Assembly (NCBI GenBank): GCA_963841455.1 | Contig: CAWJCU010000003.1 | Span: 372,001-436,000 of the forward strand | Direction of reading: 5' to 3' | DNA length: 64,000 nt | DNA from: JAWVFM01 sp963841455 | GTDB lineage: Bacteria; Actinomycetota; Thermoleophilia; Solirubrobacterales; 70-9 | Shown here: piece by piece, positions 1 through 6,893 of the stretch | How positions within the stretch are numbered: the stretch's first letter is position 1 | Layout of the letters: each line of letters opens with the position of its first letter | Translations under genes and position numbers: made by a program | The notes under the pieces: generated by a model | What the model was told of the DNA's origin: nothing | Seen by the model: the letters and a program-made list of their open reading frames with translations, nothing else | Databases searched by the model: none

Positions 1-1
1 G

Positions 2-610
2 CGCTCGCCACGCGAGAGCTACCGTCGTTATGAGTGGTCGCGGCCTGGAGCCCTGCTTCACGTCGACATGGCTCGTCTGGCGCGCTTTGAGCGCCCAGGC
101 CATCGGGTTCGCGGTCGTTCACCGGAGGCTCGCCGCGAACAACTGCGCTCGCAGGCGAGCTACGTCTACCTGCACTGCGTCGTTGACGATCACTCCCGCT
201 ACGCCTACGTCGAGCAGCACCCAGACGATCGTGGAGAGACGGCGGCCGGGGTGCTCGAGCGGGCGATCGCCCACCTCGCCGAGCTCGGCTTCGATCCGCC
301 CGAGGCGGTGATGAGCGACAACGCCTTCGCCTACCGGCGCTCGCTTGCCTTCCGGGCGGTGCTCGAGCGCCACTCAGCCCGCCAGATCCTCACCCCGCCC
401 TACACGCCGCGCTGGAACGGCAAGGTCGAGCGCTTCATCCAGACGCTGAAAAGGGAGTGGGCTTACGCCCACTCTTGGCCCGACTCAGCCGAGCGGGCCA
501 GGGCTCTGAGATCCTTCCTTCGCTACTACAACCGGCGACGTCCCCACAGCTCGCTGGGCGACCGGCCGCCGATCAGCCGTGTTCACAACGTCCGTGGGCA
601 GGACAGCTAG
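2..610 (+). CDS. IS481/IS3-type transposase, 3' part (runs off the left edge)
   Basis: DDE integrase core of an insertion-sequence transposase, which cuts and joins the element's ends. The open frame enters from the window edge, so the N-terminal helix-turn-helix part is missing; an internal ATG at 68 would be a false start. The three acidic residues are visible: Asp in LLHVDMARL (codon at 65-67), Asp in MSDNAFAY, and Glu in WNGKVERF, with 36 residues between the last two. The ending RRPHSSLGDRPPISR is typical of IS481 relatives. The stop TAG (608-610) shares the tetranucleotide CTAG with the stop of the convergent surface-protein gene, so the right end of the element must lie inside, or very close to, that gene. 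Whether the copy is active cannot be judged without the left end. Confidence 0.85.
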   Translation, partial: RSPRESYRRYEWSRPGALLHVDMARLARFERPGHRVRGRSPEARREQLRSQASYVYLHCVVDDHSRYAYVEQHPDDRGETAAGVLERAIAHLAELGFDPPEAVMSDNAFAYRRSLAFRAVLERHSARQILTPPYTPRWNGKVERFIQTLKREWAYAHSWPDSAERARALRSFLRYYNRRRPHSSLGDRPPISRVHNVRGQDS

Positions 611-1350
611 GGCGCGCTCGCCTGGACTCCCCAGCACCACATGGTGAAGACGCCGCCGGTGGGGTTGAACGGGCAATGCACCCAGACCGACTTGCCGGTG
701 TTCGCAGGGCCGGCATCCGTGATCAGCGTGTCGAGCGAGTCGAACCCGGCGCCCGTCGCCGGTCCGATCTGGCCCGCGCCGCCGGCCGGAATCCCGAACG
801 CCGTAGCGCTCTGCGGGTTCTCGGTGAAGACGGTGCCGATCAGGTTGCCGGAGGTGTTGTGGTTGACGATTCGCAGCTGCGTGAACTTGTCGGCGTCGCC
901 GTCGGTGGTGAGGTCGAAGTTCCCGACGCTCGACGAGAAGAGCGCCTGAGGTGATGTCGCGTCGATCTGCCCGTTGCCGAAGAGGATGCGGTTCGAGCGC
1001 TCGAACGCATTCGGGCCGAGCCCGCCGAGCTGCTGCGCGTTGTCGGCGGTGTTCGCCGTATTGGCCGTATTTGCCGTGTTCGCGGTATTGGCCGTGTTCG
1101 CCGTGTTCGCGGTTTCGGCCGTGGTCGCCGTGTCGGCGAGCTTCGCCTTCTTGACCTTGCCCAGCTTCCGCTTGTTCACCTGCTTGCCCTTGATCGTGTG
1201 GTCCTTGAGCTTCTTCCCGGCAACGGACTTGTTCTCGAGGTCCTTGCCGCTGATCGTCGAGACCGCGTAGGCGGAGCCCCCGATCGCCAAGAAGACGGCC
1301 ACCGTCGACATGACGTTGGCGTAGCTGATCTTCGAAATTGACTTCCGCAT
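607..1350 (-). CDS. Predicted secreted or surface protein with Thr-Ala-Asn repeats
   Basis: Predicted 247-aa exported protein of unknown function. Residues 11-30 form a hydrophobic, signal-like segment ending in GGSAYAV. A Lys-rich stretch with two GK-rich motifs (SGKDLENKSVAGKKLKDHTIKGK) follows, then eight Thr-Ala-Asn/Asp tripeptides (about residues 80-104), then a Gly/Asp/Asn-rich C-terminal half with two late Cys residues. Similar proteins, with a short signal anchor and polar repeats ahead of a beta-rich tail, are common in Thermoleophilia, but I know of no assigned function. The ATG at 1350 has a Shine-Dalgarno GGAGAGGG (1359-1366) and a -10 like TAGGGT (1384-1389). The stop overlaps that of the transposase, so the C-terminus may have been replaced by sequence from the insertion element. 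Confidence 0.7.
   Translation of the reverse strand: MRKSISKISYANVMSTVAVFLAIGGSAYAVSTISGKDLENKSVAGKKLKDHTIKGKQVNKRKLGKVKKAKLADTATTAETANTANTANTANTANTANTANTADNAQQLGGLGPNAFERSNRILFGNGQIDATSPQALFSSSVGNFDLTTDGDADKFTQLRIVNHNTSGNLIGTVFTENPQSATAFGIPAGGAGQIGPATGAGFDSLDTLITDAGPANTGKSVWVHCPFNPTGGVFTMWCWGVQASAP
1039..1122 (-). repeat. 9-bp tandem repeat encoding (Thr-Ala-Asn)n
   Basis: Eight in-frame copies of a 9-bp unit encode Thr-Ala-Asn (last copy Thr-Ala-Asp) in the surface protein. The copies differ at third positions (gtg/gta, ttc/ttg), so the unit is old or held at the protein level rather than freshly expanded. Strict tripeptide periodicity suggests an extended or beta-helical stalk. Confidence 0.85.
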
Positions 1351-1436
1351 CTAGAGGTCCCTCTCCGGTAGCTGGCACGCTCGACCCTACACGCCTTTTG
1401 GCCCTGGCGGGCACGGCGGGCCGGTAGGTTGCGGGC

Positions 1437-2063
1437 GTGCCCGAGCTTCGCGACGTGCGCACGACCGACGAGCTCCGCGTCTACGCGCGCAACCGGCTGA
1501 TCGAGTCGCGACTCACCCCGAACGCGATCTCGTTGACGGGGTTCGTGCTGAACGCCGCCGCGGCAGTGCTCATCCTCGAGCGCCTCTTCTTCTGTGCGGG
1601 CGTCGCCTTCATCGTCGGTTCGATCATGGACACGCTCGACGGCCGCTACTCGCGGATGTCCGGGAAGGGAACGCAGTTCGGCGCCTTCCTCGATTCGACG
1701 CTGGACCGGATCGAGGAGGGCATCGTGCTCGCGGCGGTCGCCTGGTACTTCGCCGACATCGGCGACTCGGTCGCCGCCGCGTTCTGCGTCGTCGCGGTGC
1801 TGGGCTCGCTGATGGTCTCCTACACGCGGGCGCGGGCGGAGGCGCTCGGCATCGAGTGCAAGGTCGGAATCGCCACCAGGCCGGTTCGCGTGGTGATCCT
1901 CTCGATCGGGCTCGTGTTCGCGAAGGGCGCCGGGATCGGTGATTTCGAGCTTCTCGCGCCGGCCGTCTACGTGCTCGCCGGGCTCACCGCCTTCACGGCG
2001 CTGCAGCGCGTTTGGCACGTGCGGGGCGAGATGAAACGGGCTGAGCCTGTGAACGAGGTGTAA
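1437..2063 (+). CDS. CDP-alcohol phosphatidyltransferase (phosphatidylinositol-phosphate synthase type)
   Basis: Integral membrane enzyme that joins a CDP-diacylglycerol lipid to an alcohol phosphate. The signature is complete except for one change: D65-xx-D68-G69-xx-S72-R73, then G82-xxx-D86-xxx-D90, where the usual Ala of the AR pair is Ser. At least four hydrophobic segments follow or surround it. At 208 aa it has the usual length. The substrate is inferred from position: the next gene, 59 bp downstream on the same strand, is inositol-3-phosphate synthase, as in actinobacterial phosphatidylinositol pathways. The GTG start sits 6 nt after TAGGTT (1425-1430) and no Shine-Dalgarno is present, so the mRNA is probably leaderless. 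Phosphatidylglycerol-phosphate synthase is a less likely alternative. Confidence 0.85.
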   Translation: MPELRDVRTTDELRVYARNRLIESRLTPNAISLTGFVLNAAAAVLILERLFFCAGVAFIVGSIMDTLDGRYSRMSGKGTQFGAFLDSTLDRIEEGIVLAAVAWYFADIGDSVAAAFCVVAVLGSLMVSYTRARAEALGIECKVGIATRPVRVVILSIGLVFAKGAGIGDFELLAPAVYVLAGLTAFTALQRVWHVRGEMKRAEPVNEV

Positions 2064-2122
2064 CGAAGCGCCCTTCGAGGCATATATTCGACCTACCCAG
2101 CCCAGAGGAGGACTTCGCACGC

Positions 2123-3310
2123 ATGAGCACGGAGAACGGACACGCCCAGAACGGATCGGCCAACGGCCGCCACGATGACGACGGCAAGGTCCGCGTCGCG
2201 ATCGTCGGCGTCGGCAACTGCGCCAACGCCTTCATCCAGGGCGTCACCTACTACAACGACGCCGATCCGGCCGGGTCCGTCCCGGGCCTCATGCACGTCG
2301 ACCTCGGCGGCTACCACGTGCGCGACATCGAGTTCGTCGCCGCCTTCGACATCGACTCCGAGAAGGTCGGGAAGGACCTCTCCGAGGCCATCTGGTCGGG
2401 CCAGAACGACACGATCAAGTTCGCCGAGGTGCCGCACCTCGGCGTCAAGGTCGAGCGCGGCATGACCCACGACGGCCTCGGCAAGTACCTGAAGCAGAAG
2501 ATCACCAAGGCTCCGGGCCCCACGGCCGACATCGTCGGGATCCTCAAGGAGACCAGGGCCGACGTGCTCGTCTGCTACCTCCCGGTCGGCTCCGAGCAGG
2601 CGACCAAGTGGTACGTCGAGCAGGCGCTCAAGGCCGGCGTGGGCTTCGTCAACTGCCTGCCTGTGTTCATAGCCCGCGAGGACTACTGGGGCGAGCGCTT
2701 CAGCGAGGCCGGCCTGCCGATTATCGGTGACGACATCAAGTCACAGGTCGGCGCCACGATCGTCCACCGCTCGCTTGCCCGCCTGTTCCACGATCGCGGC
2801 GTCCATATGGCGCGCACGAGCCAGCTCAACGTCGGCGGCAACATGGACTTCTTCAACATGCTCGAGCGCGAGCGCCTTGACTCGAAGAAGGAGTCGAAGA
2901 CCAACGCGGTCACCTCGATCATGGGCCATGAGCTTCCCGCCGACGACGTGCACGTCGGCCCATCGGACTACGTGCCGTGGCTCACCGACCGCAAGTGGGC
3001 GCACATCCGCCTCGAGGGCCAGAGCTTCGGCGACGTGCCGCTGAACGTCGAGCTGAAGCTCGAGGTCTGGGACTCACCGAACTCCGCCGGCATCGTCATC
3101 GACGCGGTGCGCATCATCAAGCTGGCGCTGAACGACGGCGTCGCCGGCCAGCTCGACGGCCCCTCCAGCTACCTGATGAAGTCGCCGCACACGCAGCGCC
3201 CCGACGACGAGGCGCGCGAGCAGACCGAGGCCTTCATCGGCGAGCACGCCCGCAAGGCGCCGGGCGAGCGGGCGAAGGAGCTGGCGGCCGAGGGCGTCGC
3301 GCGCAGCTAG
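2123..3310 (+). CDS. ino1: Inositol-3-phosphate synthase
   Basis: Cytosolic NAD-dependent enzyme that converts glucose 6-phosphate to 1D-myo-inositol 3-phosphate, the head group for phosphatidylinositol and related compounds. The Rossmann motif IVGVGNCANA lies at about residues 27-36, and the rest follows the actinobacterial Ino1 pattern (DIKSQVGATIVHR, LNVGGNMDFFNM, DSPNSAGIVIDAVR). At 395 aa it is slightly longer than usual, with a polar N-terminal tail (about 20 residues) and an Ala/Glu-rich C-terminus. The start ATG has GAGGAGG 14-20 nt upstream and a possible -10 TATATT at 2083-2088, so ino1 may have its own promoter as well as reading from the phosphatidyltransferase gene. It is followed by the first two-hairpin element. 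Confidence 0.95.
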   Translation: MSTENGHAQNGSANGRHDDDGKVRVAIVGVGNCANAFIQGVTYYNDADPAGSVPGLMHVDLGGYHVRDIEFVAAFDIDSEKVGKDLSEAIWSGQNDTIKFAEVPHLGVKVERGMTHDGLGKYLKQKITKAPGPTADIVGILKETRADVLVCYLPVGSEQATKWYVEQALKAGVGFVNCLPVFIAREDYWGERFSEAGLPIIGDDIKSQVGATIVHRSLARLFHDRGVHMARTSQLNVGGNMDFFNMLERERLDSKKESKTNAVTSIMGHELPADDVHVGPSDYVPWLTDRKWAHIRLEGQSFGDVPLNVELKLEVWDSPNSAGIVIDAVRIIKLALNDGVAGQLDGPSSYLMKSPHTQRPDDEAREQTEAFIGEHARKAPGERAKELAAEGVARS

Positions 3311-3330
3311 GCCTCGGGCGGTAATCATCC

Positions 3331-3383
3331 TGCGGCCGCCTCTCGGCGGCCTCACATGCTGCTTTCGGGGCTAAGGCCCCTCA
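3331..3383 (+). ncRNA. Two-hairpin RNA or intergenic element, copy 1
   Basis: Hairpin A pairs 3334-3340 with 3345-3351 (7 bp, 4-nt loop). A 15-nt linker (3352-3366) leads to hairpin B, 3367-3371 with 3376-3380 (5 bp, 4-nt loop), then TCA. A second copy at 5433-5484 keeps the architecture and exact linker length; stem differences are compensated on both strands. Here it lies between the ino1 stop and the start of the glycosyltransferase-PHP gene. No U-tract follows, so it is not a standard intrinsic terminator. Confidence 0.6.
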
Positions 3384-3411
3384 TTGGTGGGCCCATGCCT
3401 ATCCTGCGCCG

Positions 3412-5379
3412 GTGGCCCCCGGCGAACCACTGCGGATCGTCCATGTGACGCCGCATCCCTGGGGCGCGCACGACGAGCTGAACCTGTACGTGGCGAAGCT
3501 CGCCGCGGCGCTTGACGGCCGCGGCCATTCGGTCATCGTGGCCGCGCCCTCCGAGAGCCGGACGCGGGTGCGGGAGGCGCGGGCCGCGATCAAGGCCGCC
3601 GCGGAGCGCGACGGCGACATCGGTGCCCGGTGGGACGGACCAAGGGTGAGCGACGGCGGGCCCCCCGTCCTCGCGGTGGGTCAGGGGCTGCCCCTTCCCG
3701 GCGGCCCGCGGCCCCGGACGGCCACGGTGCCGCTCGACCTCGGCCCCACGCTCGAACGCCTCCTGTCGGGCGTCGAGTTCGACATCGTCCATGTCCACGA
3801 CCCGTTCGCACCGGGCGCGTCCTCGATCGCGCTGCGTCACTCCCACTCGCTGAACGTCGGGACCTTCCACGCGCCGACCGAGCGGCTGCTCTCGACTCAG
3901 GTCGCCCGCCCGCTTGTGGAGATCTTCTTCGGGCGCCTCGACGCCCGTACCGCCTCCAACGCTCCGGCGCGGGATCTCGTGGCGCGCTACTTCCCGGGCA
4001 CCTACTCGCTGGTTGAGGCGGGAGCCGACGCGGCCGAGCCGCGCTGGCCTCGCGCCGACGTCAAGCGGGGGTCCCGCCCGGTCCGCATCGCCTTCTGCCT
4101 GCGGGAGGAGCGCGGCGCACTGCGGCTCTTCCTTCGCGCCCTGCGGCGGCTTCCGCTGGAGTCCGACTGGGAGGTGGCCGTCTGGCTCGACACCGGCGAC
4201 GAGCCGCCGCTTCGGATCGCCCGTCGGCTTCGCGATCGGATCTCGATCACGGGTCCGCGCGAGCTCGGCGCCGACGAGCTGATCGCCGGCGCCGACGTCG
4301 TCGTCCTCGCCTCGGGTGGCCCCCGGCCTGCGCCGGGCCTGGTCCGGCAGGCGCTTGCGTCCGGGGCGGTGCCCGTCGTTTCGTACATAAGTGCCTATTC
4401 CGAGGCGGTGGGCGACGGTGAACGGGGCCTGCTCTTCCCGGCGGGGGACCCGATCACGCTCGCCGGCCAGCTCCAGCGGCTCATCGACGACCCGACGGTC
4501 CGGAAGTCGCTCGCGGCCGCGGGGCGCGAGGCGACGAGGCCGTGGTCGCAGGTGGCCGAGGACTTCGAGGTCATCTACCGGCGCGCGGTTGCCCGGCGCC
4601 ACGATCCGGGCGGCAACGCCGAGCTACGCCGCCGCCTAGCTCGACGGGGGACGATCAACGTGGACCTGCACATGCACACCGACCACTCGCCCGACTGCGC
4701 AACGCCGGTGGAGGTGCTGCTCGCCACGGCGAAGGACCGCGGCCTCGGGGCCATCGCCATCACCGACCACAACGAGATCTCCGGCGCGCTCGCCGCTCGG
4801 GAGGTGGCGGAGGAGGTCGGCGGCATCGAGGTCATCGTCGCCGAGGAGGTGAAGACCGCCGAGCAGGGCGAGGTCATCGGGCTCTTCCTCGACGAGAAGA
4901 TCGAGCGAGGCATGACGATGGCCGAGACGATCGCCGAGATCCGGCGTCAGGGCGGCCTGGTCTATGTGCCCCACCCCTTCGATCGCCTCCACTCGGTCCC
5001 CGACTACGAGCACCTGCTCGACATCGTCGAGGACATCGACATCATCGAGGTGTTCAACCCCCGGGTCGCCCTGACCGCGTTCAACGAGGAGGCGGAGCGC
5101 TTTGCGGCGAAGTACAGGATCGTCCCCGGCGCGGGCTCGGACAGCCACGTCGCCCAGGGCCTCGGGAGCGTGATGACGCGAGTCCACGACTTCGATGGGC
5201 CGGAGGAGTTCCTCGAGGCGATGCGGGACGCCGACATCGTCCGCCGGCGCAAGAACCTCGTCTACGTGCAGGCGCTCAAGTTCCTGCAGACGACGGCGAG
5301 CCCCGCGCCGGTGAAGCGCGCCCGGGCTCAGCGGCCCCCCAAGCCCGTGCGCGGAGGGCGGCGCCGTAGCAAGCGCTGA
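3412..5379 (+). CDS. GT4-like glycosyltransferase fused to a PHP phosphoesterase domain
   Basis: A 655-aa two-domain protein. Residues 1-400 have a GT-B fold of the GT4/PimA kind (HVTPHPWGAHDELN near the start, FDIVHVHDPFAPG, GTFHAPTERLLSTQVAR). The GT4 Glu-x7-Glu donor motif is absent: the matching region reads APGLVRQALASGAVPVV. From about residue 415 a PHP metal-phosphoesterase domain carries VDLHMHTDHS, ITDHNE, VPHPFDR and AGSDSHV, which supply the usual His/Asp ligands. The basic tail (RRRSKR) may bind nucleic acid or membrane. Placement behind pgsA- and ino1-like genes suggests a role in inositol-lipid metabolism, for example dephosphorylation of phosphatidylinositol phosphate, but this is inference. 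GTG follows TATCCT (3400-3405) by 6 nt, so it is probably leaderless. Confidence 0.8.
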   Translation: MAPGEPLRIVHVTPHPWGAHDELNLYVAKLAAALDGRGHSVIVAAPSESRTRVREARAAIKAAAERDGDIGARWDGPRVSDGGPPVLAVGQGLPLPGGPRPRTATVPLDLGPTLERLLSGVEFDIVHVHDPFAPGASSIALRHSHSLNVGTFHAPTERLLSTQVARPLVEIFFGRLDARTASNAPARDLVARYFPGTYSLVEAGADAAEPRWPRADVKRGSRPVRIAFCLREERGALRLFLRALRRLPLESDWEVAVWLDTGDEPPLRIARRLRDRISITGPRELGADELIAGADVVVLASGGPRPAPGLVRQALASGAVPVVSYISAYSEAVGDGERGLLFPAGDPITLAGQLQRLIDDPTVRKSLAAAGREATRPWSQVAEDFEVIYRRAVARRHDPGGNAELRRRLARRGTINVDLHMHTDHSPDCATPVEVLLATAKDRGLGAIAITDHNEISGALAAREVAEEVGGIEVIVAEEVKTAEQGEVIGLFLDEKIERGMTMAETIAEIRRQGGLVYVPHPFDRLHSVPDYEHLLDIVEDIDIIEVFNPRVALTAFNEEAERFAAKYRIVPGAGSDSHVAQGLGSVMTRVHDFDGPEEFLEAMRDADIVRRRKNLVYVQALKFLQTTASPAPVKRARAQRPPKPVRGGRRRSKR

Positions 5380-5432
5380 TGCGCCGGCAGGAGCGCGACG
5401 CGGCCCGTCAAAGTAGGGCGGCGCACGGAAAA

Positions 5433-5484
5433 TGCGGGCGCCTTCGGCGCCCTTACACGCTTCTTTCGGAGCTGGAGCTCCTCA
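5433..5484 (+). ncRNA. Two-hairpin RNA or intergenic element, copy 2
   Basis: Hairpin A pairs 5436-5442 with 5446-5452 (7 bp, 3-nt loop). The 15-nt linker 5453-5467 matches copy 1 at 11 of 15 positions. Hairpin B pairs 5468-5472 with 5477-5481. Compared with copy 1, one pair in each stem is switched with its partner. Hairpin B contains both GGAG candidates for the ribosome binding site of the gene starting at 5486, so it could gate translation. Confidence 0.6.
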
Positions 5485-5485
5485 G

Positions 5486-6103
5486 ATGAATCACACACCC
5501 TCAACCACTGACGACGAGATCCAGGAGAAGTACCTGGAGCGGGCCATCCGTGAGCTCAACGCCCTCACCCGCCGGCTCCAGCAGTGCTCGCATTGCCCGC
5601 GCGGCAACCTGATGCCGGTGCTCGGCTCGGGACACCCCCAGGCCGACGTCTTCCTTCTGAAGTACTCGCCCTCCGCCTCGGAGATCGAGGAGGGAGTGGC
5701 GTTCTACGGACGTGCCGGCAACGCGCTCATGAAGTCGTTCAAGCGGCTGGGGATCGATCCCCTGGCCGTCTACGGGACGCTCTGCGTCAAGTGCCCGGTG
5801 GCCGACCCCTCGCTGGCCGCGGGGGAGTGCGTGGAGAGGGTCGTCGAGGAGCTGGCGATCGTTCAGCCACGCATGATCGTGGTGATGGGCGAGTCGGCTC
5901 TCGTGACGCTGAACGACCTGGGCGTCCCCCTCGCCGAGCGGATGGAGCCGCGGCTCGGCGAGATCCAGAAGCTGACTCCGACGATCGACGGCCTTTATGC
6001 GCCCGACATCGATACCTCGCTCGACGCCGAGGAGCCAAAGCGCGAGTTCTGGCGCGCCTTCCGGGTGCTCGGCGACTGGTACGCGGATCTGCCTCCGTAC
6101 TAG
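5486..6103 (+). CDS. Uracil-DNA glycosylase superfamily protein with altered motifs
   Basis: A 205-aa UDG-fold protein related to the iron-sulfur (family 4/5) glycosylases that remove uracil from DNA. Cys34 and Cys37 (CSHC), Cys100 and Cys103 (CVKC) and Cys115 (AGECV) could hold a 4Fe-4S cluster. The expected GEAPG motif is replaced by KYSPSASEIEEG, although the following FYGRAGNAL (usually GxPFVGRSGKLL) is recognisable. The C-terminal HPS/HPA motif is missing, with YAPDIDTS at the expected place. The enzyme may therefore have a different or lost activity. I chose the ATG at 5486 because an upstream in-frame ATG (5432) would run through the hairpin element, and the mature family start matches MNHTPS. 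It is convergent with the LLM gene, with a 7-bp gap. Confidence 0.7.
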   Translation: MNHTPSTTDDEIQEKYLERAIRELNALTRRLQQCSHCPRGNLMPVLGSGHPQADVFLLKYSPSASEIEEGVAFYGRAGNALMKSFKRLGIDPLAVYGTLCVKCPVADPSLAAGECVERVVEELAIVQPRMIVVMGESALVTLNDLGVPLAERMEPRLGEIQKLTPTIDGLYAPDIDTSLDAEEPKREFWRAFRVLGDWYADLPPY

Positions 6104-6110
6104 TGGCCGA

Positions 6111-6893
6111 TCATTCCGCGGCGGCCTCGGCGACGGCGACCATCGCCTCGCTGCTCGCCGTGGCGAGGCCGCGAACGACGACCACGTCGAGCGCGTCGTA
6201 GTCGGCGAGAGCGGCGACCGCCCCGTCGCGGTCGCCGGCCGCCACGCCGACACTCCCCTGCGGCTCGCCGAGCCGCGCGAAGTGGTTGCGGTACCCGTCG
6301 TGTAGGTCGCGGTAGAACGACTCCTCCTTGGCCAGCCTCTCCGCGGCGTCGGGCCCCACGGCCGTGCGGACGTAGCCGAAGACGGGCGGCGTGTCGCGCC
6401 CCGCGCCCCGCGCGCCCCGCTCCACGTGCTCGCGAGCCGAGCGCGCGAAGCCGGGCGTCATCCAGTTGAAGAACGCGCCGTCGTAAGCGCCGCCGGCCAG
6501 CGCGCACATCTTCGGCCCCATTGCCGCGAGCACCAGCTTGACACCGCCGAGGGCGTCGCGCAGCTCGGGGAGCGCGTCTCGCATCCGTGTCAGCGGCCGC
6601 TCGGAGAAGCCGGCGCCGACGCCGAGCCAGAGCCGGTCGCGGTCCAGGCCCAGCCGGTCGATATGGCCGGCGATGGAGCCCGGGTCGTGGCGGTCGAGGG
6701 CCATGACGGCGACGCCGAGGTCGAGGCCCGGCGCCGCCTCCGCGAAGACTGTCAGCGTCTCCAGGCCCAGGGCGCCGGGGTGGTCGTTCGACCACATGGA
6801 GCCGTAGCCGAGCTCGGCACAGCGCGCGGCCAGCGGTCGTGAAACCTCTGGATCGAGGCCCGCGGCGACGCCGAACCCGCGATCGGCCGTCAC
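6111..6893 (-). CDS. LLM-class F420-dependent oxidoreductase
   Basis: A 260-aa luciferase-like (TIM-barrel) flavin/F420 enzyme of the kind that moves hydride between F420 and an unknown substrate. Visible marks are RCAELGYGSMWSNDHPG near the N-terminus, ALDRHDPGSIAGHI, WLGVGAGFS and KLVLAAMGPKM. At 260 aa it is shorter than most (about 300), so it belongs to a compact subfamily. The GTG start at 6893 overlaps the TGA of the upstream RNA methyltransferase gene (GTGA), which fixes the start and implies translational coupling. An earlier in-frame start (6917) would lie inside the upstream gene. Substrate unknown. Confidence 0.8.
   Translation of the reverse strand: MTADRGFGVAAGLDPEVSRPLAARCAELGYGSMWSNDHPGALGLETLTVFAEAAPGLDLGVAVMALDRHDPGSIAGHIDRLGLDRDRLWLGVGAGFSERPLTRMRDALPELRDALGGVKLVLAAMGPKMCALAGGAYDGAFFNWMTPGFARSAREHVERGARGAGRDTPPVFGYVRTAVGPDAAERLAKEESFYRDLHDGYRNHFARLGEPQGSVGVAAGDRDGAVAALADYDALDVVVVRGLATASSEAMVAVAEAAAE

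Noticed and set aside
1039..1122. CRISPR-like direct repeats
   Set aside because: The units are 9 bp, contiguous, in frame with a coding region and without spacers.
3331..3383. Ordinary intrinsic terminator of ino1
   Set aside because: No U-tract, two hairpins with a conserved linker, and a near-identical copy in another gap just before a start codon.
5432..5485. N-terminal extension of the UDG protein from ATG 5432
   Set aside because: It would translate the double-hairpin element; ATG 5486 fits the family better.
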